Source: NCEH01 sp043195095
Lineage (GTDB): Bacteria; Pseudomonadota; Alphaproteobacteria; Rhizobiales; Xanthobacteraceae
Assembly (NCBI RefSeq): GCF_043195095.1
Contig: NZ_JBAFWN010000003.1
DNA: 64,000 nucleotides
Reading direction: 5' to 3' (one strand)
Under the pieces are notes generated by a model. That model saw nothing but the letters and a program-made list of their open reading frames with translations. It searched no databases and had not been told where the DNA came from. Of the stretch, positions 24,889 to 31,545 are shown in pieces. Position 1 is the stretch's first letter. Every line of letters begins with the position of its first letter. A program made the position numbers and the translations under genes.

Positions 24889-26976
24889 ATGTCGGATGTT
24901 CGGGTGGGAATTGCAGCGGTGCCGCCGCAGTCACGGCGCGATATCGGCTTTGCCATCGGCATCGTCACGATCCTGGCGATCCTGTTCGTCCCTGTCCCGC
25001 CGTTCCTGATCGACATCGGGCTCGCGCTCTCCATCGCGCTGGCGGTGCTGATCCTCATGGTCGGGCTGTGGATTCAGAAGCCGCTCGACTTCTCGGCCTT
25101 TCCCACCGTGCTGCTGCTCGCGACCATCCTGCGCCTCGCGCTCGGGGTGGCGACGACGCGCCTCATCCTCGCCCACGGCTCCGATGGGGTGAATTCGGCT
25201 GGCCATATCATCCACGGCTTCTCGCAGCTCGTCATGGGCGGCGATTTCGTCATCGGCATCGTGGTGTTCATGATCCTGGTGACGGTGAATTTCCTGGTCA
25301 TCACCAAGGGCGCGACCCGCATCGCGGAAGTCGGCGCGCGCTTCACCCTCGATGCCATTCCCGGCAAGCAGATGGCGATCGACGCCGATCTCAACGCCGG
25401 CCTCATCACCGACAAGGAAGCCCAGCTGCGGCGGTCCGAGCTGGAGGAGGAGAGCGCCTTCTTCGGCTCCATGGACGGCGCTTCGAAATTCGTGCGCGGC
25501 GAGGCGGTGGCGAGCCTGATCACGATCGCCGTCAACATCTTCGGCGGCATCATCATCGGCGTGACGCGCCACGGCCTGCCGCTCTCTGAGGCGGCGGACA
25601 TCTACACCCGCCTCTCGGTGGGCGATGGGTTGGTGTCGCAGATTCCGGCGCTGATCGTCTCGCTCTCCGCCGGCCTCCTGGTTTCGAAGGGCGGCACGCG
25701 CGGCCGCGCGGAAGTCGCGGTGCTCGGGCAGCTCGGCGCCTATCCGCGGGCGCTGTTCGTCTCCGCCGGCCTGATGTTCGGCCTCGCCATCATGCCCGGT
25801 CTGCCCTTTGTCCCGTTTGCGCTGCTGGGCGGGACGATGGCGTTCGTCGGCTATGCGATCCCTCGCAAGCTCGCGCGCAAGCGGGCCGTGGAAGAGGCCA
25901 AGCAGCAGGAGAACGAGGAGCAGGCGGCACGCGACGTCCAAAATTCGGTGAAGGAATCCCTGCGCACGGCGGAGATCGAGGTCGGCATCGGCAAGCAGCT
26001 GTCAGGCCAGGTGCTGCGCCTGCCGGTGGAGGTGCAGAACCGCATCGCCAAGATGCGCCGCAAGTTCGCGCTGCGCTACGGCTTCGTGGTGCCCGACATC
26101 CGCATGACCGAAAGCCTGAGCGTTCCGGCCAAGAACTACCAGATCCGCATCCATGGCACCGTCGTGTCCTCGCAGGAGATGCGCATCGGCGAACTGCTGG
26201 TGGTGCTGGGCGACGGCGCGCGGCCGGATGTGCCAGGCGACGACACGCGCGAGCCGGCCTTCGGCATGAAGGCGATGTGGATCCCCGAGGCCTATGCCGG
26301 CGAAGTGAAGCGCGAGGGCTTCTCGCCCATCGACAATATCAGCGTGATCCTGACCCATCTCAGCGAGGTGATCGCCAACAACCTGCCGCAGCTCCTCTCC
26401 TACAAGGATATGCGCAACCTGCTCGACCGGCTCGATCCGGAATATAAGCGCCTGATCGAGGACATGTGCCCGGCCCAGATCTCCTATTCCGGGCTCCAGG
26501 CGGTGTTGAAGCTGCTGCTTGCGGAGCGGGTCTCGATCCGCAACCTGCATCTGATCCTGGAAGCCATCGCCGAGATCGTGCCCCACGCCCGCCGTTCCGA
26601 GCAGGTGGCCGAGCATGTGCGCATGCGCATGGCGCAGCAGATCTGCGGCGATCTCGCCGAAGGCGGTGTGCTGCGCGTGCTGCGGCTGGGCGGCAAGTGG
26701 GATCTCACCTTCCATCAGAGTCTGAAGCGCGACGCCAAGGGCGACGTGGTGGAATTCGACATCGACCCGCGCCTGGTGGAGCAGTTCGGCATAGAGGCCG
26801 CCGCCTCGGTGCGCGAGCATCTGCGCGAGGGCCGGCCGTTCGCGCTGGTCACCGCCCCGGACGCGCGCCCCTATGTGCGCATGATCATCGAGCGCATGTT
26901 CCCCGCGCTGCCTGTGCTGTCCCATGTGGAGATCGCGCGCGGGGTGGAGGTGCAGTCCCTCGGGACCATTTCGTGA
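24889..26976 (+). CDS. flhA: Flagellar export gate protein FlhA
   Basis: 695 residues. Eight membrane helices occupy about residues 15-330, with the conserved loop TKGATRIAEVGARFTLDAIP and GKQMAIDADLNAGLITDKEA. The cytoplasmic domain (about 350-695) has RMTESLSVPAKNYQIRIHG and DPEYKRLIEDMCPAQISYSG and assembles as a nonameric ring that receives export substrates. ATG at 24889 follows GGGGAGGGG by about nine bases. It overlaps the fliR start by 3 nt. Confidence 0.98.
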   Translation: MSDVRVGIAAVPPQSRRDIGFAIGIVTILAILFVPVPPFLIDIGLALSIALAVLILMVGLWIQKPLDFSAFPTVLLLATILRLALGVATTRLILAHGSDGVNSAGHIIHGFSQLVMGGDFVIGIVVFMILVTVNFLVITKGATRIAEVGARFTLDAIPGKQMAIDADLNAGLITDKEAQLRRSELEEESAFFGSMDGASKFVRGEAVASLITIAVNIFGGIIIGVTRHGLPLSEAADIYTRLSVGDGLVSQIPALIVSLSAGLLVSKGGTRGRAEVAVLGQLGAYPRALFVSAGLMFGLAIMPGLPFVPFALLGGTMAFVGYAIPRKLARKRAVEEAKQQENEEQAARDVQNSVKESLRTAEIEVGIGKQLSGQVLRLPVEVQNRIAKMRRKFALRYGFVVPDIRMTESLSVPAKNYQIRIHGTVVSSQEMRIGELLVVLGDGARPDVPGDDTREPAFGMKAMWIPEAYAGEVKREGFSPIDNISVILTHLSEVIANNLPQLLSYKDMRNLLDRLDPEYKRLIEDMCPAQISYSGLQAVLKLLLAERVSIRNLHLILEAIAEIVPHARRSEQVAEHVRMRMAQQICGDLAEGGVLRVLRLGGKWDLTFHQSLKRDAKGDVVEFDIDPRLVEQFGIEAAASVREHLREGRPFALVTAPDARPYVRMIIERMFPALPVLSHVEIARGVEVQSLGTIS

Positions 26977-27728
26977 ATGCCCTGGCCGCCGAGGGCGTGA
27001 TCTCGGCGTTCCTCATCTTCTGCCGCATCGGCGGATGCCTGATGCTGATGCCCGGCGTCGGCGGGCGCCATCTCTCCCCCCAGTTCCGCCTATTCCTGGC
27101 CATCGGCCTGTCGCTGGCCTTCGTGCCGCTGCTCCAGCCGAGCGTGGAGGCCTTCGCCCGCGATGCGGGAACCTTCACCCTGCTGGGCGCGATTGCATCG
27201 GAAAGTGCCACAGGCGCCATGATCGGCCTGCTGGCGCGCATCTTCTTCCTCGCCCTGCAATCCATGGCCAGCGCCATTGCCCAGGCGATCGGCCTTGCCT
27301 CCATGGCCGGGACGATGATCGAGGACGATGAGGCCCTGCCGCCCATCGCCACCCTGTTTGCGTTCAGCGCAACGATATTGCTGTTCCTCAGCGACCAGCA
27401 TCTCGAGCTGGTTCGCGCGCTTTTCGAGAGCTATCGCCGCCTTCCGCCTGGCACCGTTTTCACGGCCCGCCTGGGGTTGAGCGACGTGGTGGACCAGCTC
27501 ACCGCCGCCTTCCTGCTGGCGCTGCGGATCGCGAGCCCGTTCATCGTCTATTCCATCATCGTCAATTTCGCGGTGGGCATCACCAATAAGTTCACCCCTC
27601 AGCTTCCGGTCTATTTCATCGCGACGCCGTTCATCACCGCGGGCGGCATGCTGCTGCTTTATGCGATCGTGGATCAATTGCTCGCCGGGTTCATGTTGGC
27701 GTTCAGCCAGTGGCTGGCGGCCGGGTAG
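26973..27728 (+). CDS. fliR: Flagellar export gate protein FliR
   Basis: 251 residues with about six membrane helices. Segments FCRIGGCLMLMPGVGGRHLS, ALRIASPFIVYSIIVNFAVG and LPVYFIATPFITAGGMLLLY match FliR, the single-copy subunit of the export channel. The start is GTG at 26973, overlapping the flhA stop by 4 nt (GTGA); the nearby ATG at 26977 is in another frame. A longer frame beginning at 26466 overlaps flhA and is spurious. Confidence 0.96.
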   Translation: MNALAAEGVISAFLIFCRIGGCLMLMPGVGGRHLSPQFRLFLAIGLSLAFVPLLQPSVEAFARDAGTFTLLGAIASESATGAMIGLLARIFFLALQSMASAIAQAIGLASMAGTMIEDDEALPPIATLFAFSATILLFLSDQHLELVRALFESYRRLPPGTVFTARLGLSDVVDQLTAAFLLALRIASPFIVYSIIVNFAVGITNKFTPQLPVYFIATPFITAGGMLLLYAIVDQLLAGFMLAFSQWLAAG

Positions 27729-27745
27729 GGGAGGGCAGAGGAATC

Positions 27746-28159
27746 ATGGGCGATCGTCGGGCCACCACCAAGCGCATCGTTGCCGTGCGCGCGCAGATGC
27801 ACCGCACCGCCGAATGGGAGCTCGCCCGCATCCGGCAGGAGCAGGCGGCGCTTGAGGAGAATCGCGCGAGCGTCATGGCAACGCTGAACAGCGCCATGTT
27901 CGGCCCGCTTCTGGTGGACATGGTCTCGCGCACCTTGAAGCGGCTCTCGCAGGAGGCGACGCGCCTCGCCGTCGAGGAGGTCGCGCAAGCCGAGCACGTG
28001 CAGGCGCAGGCATTCGCGCTCAAGCGGGCCGAGCGCATGGCCGAGCGGGTGGCGCGCGAAACCCGCGCGCACGAGGATCGTAAGGCCTTTCAGGAATTGA
28101 CGGAATCGGCCGCCTTGCGACCCGGCGCTGCGACGCCGGCGGATGCAAGCCTCACATAA
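27746..28159 (+). CDS. Coiled-coil protein after fliR, possible FliJ-type export chaperone
   Basis: 137 residues from the ATG at 27746, which has AGAGG about five bases upstream. The protein is highly charged and almost wholly helical (EWELARIRQEQAALEENRAS, then AFALKRAERMAERVARETRA), with no signal or membrane segment. FliJ, the central stalk of the FliI ATPase ring, is a coiled coil of about this length, and no other FliJ candidate is in the window. The sequence alone is too generic to prove it, so FliJ is an inference from size, coiled coil and position. Confidence 0.75.
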   Translation: MGDRRATTKRIVAVRAQMHRTAEWELARIRQEQAALEENRASVMATLNSAMFGPLLVDMVSRTLKRLSQEATRLAVEEVAQAEHVQAQAFALKRAERMAERVARETRAHEDRKAFQELTESAALRPGAATPADASLT

Positions 28160-28209
28160 GCAAGCCCCCGCAAACTGCCCCGATCGAAACACCGTTTGAT
28201 GATCGGGCC

Positions 28210-28716
28210 ATGGGCATTCAACTCACCACAGACATTGTGATGGACGTGGTCAAGGCCGGAAATCCGGCCCGCACCCAGAAGATCACGTCAAATCTCAAGG
28301 CGCTCGGCTCGGGCTTCTCCCAGGCGATGAGCCAGGAGGGCGCCATCGGGCCGGCGAATGGGCTGGCCTATGCGCCCACCTCCGCGGTCGGGCTGCAGAA
28401 TGCGACCGCGCTGACGAAGACCTCCGCCGCCGGTGGAGCCGCCGCGAGCGCCCATCGCAAGTTTGAGAGCATGGTGTTGTCCCAATTCGTTCAATCCATG
28501 CTGCCGAGCCATGCGACCTCGGTCTACGGCAGCGGCAATGCCGGGCAGATCTGGAAATCCATGCTGGCCGAGAAGGTCGCCGATCAGGTGGCCAAGCACG
28601 GCGGCATCGGCATCGCGGATCGCATCGCCTCGGCCCAGGCGCGGCTCTCGCCGTCGGCTGCCACCGCGCCCGCGCTGCCCGTCGCGTCCGCGACCAGCTC
28701 CGCCGCGGCGGCCTGA
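28210..28716 (+). CDS. Rod-binding protein, FlgJ N-terminal type
   Basis: 168 residues. The core AHRKFESMVLSQFVQSMLPS and GQIWKSMLAEKVADQVAKHG fits the rod-binding domain of FlgJ, which caps the rod as it grows. There is no muramidase domain; alphaproteobacteria often use a separate enzyme. The N-terminal 75 residues and the C-terminal Ala/Ser/Pro tail are low-complexity. The ATG at 28210 has no strong ribosome site. Confidence 0.88.
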   Translation: MGIQLTTDIVMDVVKAGNPARTQKITSNLKALGSGFSQAMSQEGAIGPANGLAYAPTSAVGLQNATALTKTSAAGGAAASAHRKFESMVLSQFVQSMLPSHATSVYGSGNAGQIWKSMLAEKVADQVAKHGGIGIADRIASAQARLSPSAATAPALPVASATSSAAAA

Positions 28717-28727
28717 GGATGCGCCAG

Positions 28728-29126
28728 ATGAGACACGATGAGTCCACCGTCCTGCCGCGTTTGCTGAGCCCGGAAGGCCCGGCGCGCGATACCATGATCG
28801 CGGCCCTCGACCGGCTCGAGGAGATCATCGACCAGGAAACCGGATCGCTCGAAGCTCATCTGCCGATCGACCTGCACGAGGTCAACCGCCGCAAGAGCCG
28901 CAGCCTGCTGGAACTGAGCCGCGCCAGCCGGGCGCTGCCCCGCGATGCCGATCCGGTGGTCGCGCTCCGGCTCGGGACGGTGCGGGAGAAGCTGGCCCGC
29001 AATCTCTATCTGCTGTCGATCAACCTTGCGGCCTCGCAGGAAATCAGCGGCATTCTCGCCACGGCGCTGCGCGACGCGGATTCCGACGGCACCTATTCCA
29101 GCACACCTTCCAAGGACGGGGTCTGA
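28728..29126 (+). CDS. FlgN-like helical flagellar protein
   Basis: 132 residues from the ATG at 28728, preceded by TGAGGA; ATG 28719 is an alternative. It is helical and soluble: IAALDRLEEIIDQETGSLEA, NRRKSRSLLELSRASRAL, LARNLYLLSINLAASQEISG. FlgN-type chaperones for FlgK and FlgL have this size and long-helix layout with a (D/E)xE core, and similar genes lie at this place in rhizobial clusters. The assignment rests on layout and context. Confidence 0.72.
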   Translation: MRHDESTVLPRLLSPEGPARDTMIAALDRLEEIIDQETGSLEAHLPIDLHEVNRRKSRSLLELSRASRALPRDADPVVALRLGTVREKLARNLYLLSINLAASQEISGILATALRDADSDGTYSSTPSKDGV

Positions 29127-29129
29127 GCG

Positions 29130-29645
29130 ATGGTGCGCTTCATCATCATCGGCCTGTGGGTGTGCGTGGTCGCGCTCGGCTCCAGCTACGGCGCCGCCTA
29201 TTGGGCGGCCGGGGCGGCCAAGGCGAAGTCCGCCGAACCTTACATGCCTGGGCTCGAATACAAGCGCCTTCCTCCGATCACCGTGCCGATGATTATCGAC
29301 GGCAAGGTGAAGGGCTATGTGCTTGCCAAGCTGGTCTTCACTGCCGATGCGACCACCTTGCGTCAGCTGCCGTTGGATCCGGCGATTTTCGTGGTCAACG
29401 ATGCGTTTGCCGAGATCTACAACAATGGTCGCGTCGATACGGGAAAGCTATCTAAGTACAACATAAAAGACATGATGGATCGCATCAAGGTGAGCACAAA
29501 TACGCATCTGAATGGAGATGTTATTCAAGAAGTGCTCGTGGATTCCATCAATTACATCGACAAGACCGACATGCGGGCCGCGAGCGGAAGCAATGCACCC
29601 GTCAAGCCGGCGGAATCAACCGCGCCGCCGAAGGCCGCGCACTAG
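29130..29645 (+). CDS. Unrecognised single-span membrane protein of the flagellar locus
   Basis: 171 residues. An N-terminal membrane helix (FIIIGLWVCVVALGSSYGAA) is followed by a periplasmic domain of about 120 residues: RLPPITVPMIIDGKVKGYVL, KLVFTADATTLRQLPLDPAI, FAEIYNNGRVDTGKLSKYNI and VIQEVLVDSINYIDKTDM, then a Pro/Ala-rich tail. The anchor, a domain beginning with an I-V-P-M-I-I strand and a C-terminal helix resemble the FliL layout, but I cannot confirm homology. It follows the FlgN-like gene by 3 nt and precedes a chemoreceptor. Part of the gene (29450-29540) is clearly less GC-rich than its neighbours. Confidence 0.8.
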   Translation: MVRFIIIGLWVCVVALGSSYGAAYWAAGAAKAKSAEPYMPGLEYKRLPPITVPMIIDGKVKGYVLAKLVFTADATTLRQLPLDPAIFVVNDAFAEIYNNGRVDTGKLSKYNIKDMMDRIKVSTNTHLNGDVIQEVLVDSINYIDKTDMRAASGSNAPVKPAESTAPPKAAH

Positions 29646-29662
29646 CAATAAGAGGGCGAACC

Positions 29663-31336
29663 GTGAAGATCATCGGTAAAATCTACAGCATCGTCGGTGT
29701 ACTCGGGTGCGCCACCGCACTGGTTTGCGGGGTTTCCCTGTGGGGTCTCAACCGGGAATCGGACATCGCCGCGGAAATCGCCCAGGCGTCGCGCCGGGCG
29801 TTCCTGACGGAGCAACTGAACGGCGACGTGACCGCTGTGGTGATGGAATCGCGCGGCCTGTACCTGGCGACGGACCCAAATGCCCTCAAGCAGTTTGCCG
29901 CCGGCCTCACGAAGGCGCTGGATCGGATCGACGTTAAGGTCGCCGAGCTCAAGACGTCGACGCCGCCCGCCGATGCCGCCGCCCTGGCGCGCACCATCGC
30001 CGACCTCGCCAAATTCCGCGAGTTCCGCTCAGAGACCGTTCGCCTGGCGCTGACCGAGGGTCCACAGGCCGCGAACCTCCAGGGCAATAACGACGCGAAC
30101 CGCAACAACCGCAAGGCGTTGCAGGAATCCCTGCGGACCTTCACGGCGAAAATCCAGGACACCGTGGCTCCCCTGCGTGCCGAGCAGGAGGCTGTGCAGG
30201 AAAGCGTCAAGGCGGCGGTCATCGCGATCTTCGTCGTCGGCCTCGCGGTTGGCATCGCGATCGCCGTATTCATCGGCAAACGCATGCTCAGCGGACCCAT
30301 CGTCCGCGTGTCCCGCACGCTGCATGAACTCGCCGCCGGCAAGCTCGACGTTGCTCTGGAGCAGCCGCACTCGCACGATGAGATCGCGGACCTTTGGAAC
30401 AGCACCAAGCAATTGGTGGCGAAGCTGCGGGCCGCTGAGGATCTGCGCGCACAGCAGGAGGTCGCCGCCACCCGGGCCGAGACCGACAAGCGCGCCGCCA
30501 TGGAACGCCTCGCGGACCAGTTCGACGCCGAGGTTTCCGGCGTGGTGCGCACGGTTGCGGATGCCGTGACCCTGCTGGAGCGCAATGCCAGTTCCATGAG
30601 CAGCTCGGCGGCCGAGACCAGCCGCCAGTCCACCATCGTCGCCGCCGCCGCCGAGGAGGCGACCGGCAATGTGCAGACCGCCGCTTCCGCCGCCGAGGAG
30701 CTTGCCGCCTCGGTGCGCGAGATCGGGGCCCAGGTGTCCTCCGCCGCGAAGATCGCCGGCGAGGCCACCGACCAGGCCAGTGAGACCGCCGAAGTGGTGC
30801 GGGGCCTTGCCGCCAGCGCCGCGCGCATCGGCCAGGTGGTGAACCTGATCACCGACATCGCCTCGCAGACCAATCTGCTGGCCCTGAACGCCACCATCGA
30901 GGCGGCGCGGGCCGGGGAAGCCGGCCGCGGCTTCGCCGTGGTGGCCCAGGAAGTGAAGACCCTGGCGGAACAGACCTCCAAGGCGACCGACGAGATTTCC
31001 TCGCAGATCTCCGCCGTTCAGGGCGCCACCAATGAAGTGGTGAAGGCGATCGAGGGGATTTCCGGCACCATCCGGCGCATCGACGAGATTTCCACGGCGA
31101 TCGCCACCTCGATCGAGGAGCAGGGCGCGGCGACCGGCGAAATCGCCAAGAACGTCCATCAGGCGGCGCGCGGAACGCAGGAAGTCTCTTCCAGCATCAC
31201 CCAGGTCAGCTCCGTGGCGGCCACCACCGGCAAGGTGTCCGGCGACATCGTCCACGCGGCCACCGATCTGTCCTCGCAGGCCGCGACCCTGCGCAAGCAG
31301 GTGAACATCTTCATCGAGCGCGTGCGGGCAGCCTGA
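29663..31336 (+). CDS. Methyl-accepting chemotaxis protein (che-operon receptor)
   Basis: 557 residues. Transmembrane helix 1 (IYSIVGVLGCATALVCGVSL), a periplasmic helical domain (about 35-180), transmembrane helix 2 (AAVIAIFVVGLAVGIAIAVF), HAMP, then the cytoplasmic hairpin with tip QTNLLALNATIEAARAGEAG. It ends IERVRAA without a tethering pentapeptide. The start is GTG at 29663 with AGAGGG six bases upstream. Lying just before cheA, it is probably the receptor dedicated to this pathway. Ligand unknown. Confidence 0.95.
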   Translation: MKIIGKIYSIVGVLGCATALVCGVSLWGLNRESDIAAEIAQASRRAFLTEQLNGDVTAVVMESRGLYLATDPNALKQFAAGLTKALDRIDVKVAELKTSTPPADAAALARTIADLAKFREFRSETVRLALTEGPQAANLQGNNDANRNNRKALQESLRTFTAKIQDTVAPLRAEQEAVQESVKAAVIAIFVVGLAVGIAIAVFIGKRMLSGPIVRVSRTLHELAAGKLDVALEQPHSHDEIADLWNSTKQLVAKLRAAEDLRAQQEVAATRAETDKRAAMERLADQFDAEVSGVVRTVADAVTLLERNASSMSSSAAETSRQSTIVAAAAEEATGNVQTAASAAEELAASVREIGAQVSSAAKIAGEATDQASETAEVVRGLAASAARIGQVVNLITDIASQTNLLALNATIEAARAGEAGRGFAVVAQEVKTLAEQTSKATDEISSQISAVQGATNEVVKAIEGISGTIRRIDEISTAIATSIEEQGAATGEIAKNVHQAARGTQEVSSSITQVSSVAATTGKVSGDIVHAATDLSSQAATLRKQVNIFIERVRAA

Positions 31337-31355
31337 TCGGCCCGCCGTCTCACGC

Positions 31356-31407
31356 GGGCAGGGCATCGCCCTGCCCGAGCAAAATCCGAGGCCGGCGATC
31401 CGGCCTC
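31356..31407 (+). other. Two strong hairpins between the receptor gene and cheA
   Basis: Perfect stems GGGCAGGGC/GCCCTGCCC (31356-31364, 31368-31376) and GAGGCCGG/CCGGCCTC (31388-31395, 31400-31407). Neither has a T run, so they are not clear terminators; they may partly insulate cheA or stabilise the mRNA end. Confidence 0.55.
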
Positions 31408-31545
31408 TCCCGAGCGTGTGCTCCCGTGCGCCGGGCGCCTCCAGAGCGAGGCGCGCGGCGCGGTCCGGCCTTGCCGTTGTTCCGGCGGTGCCGGGCGGCG
31501 TCGCGGGATGCCTGAACTGCCTGTCTTCGACCCGGAGTGAACCCC

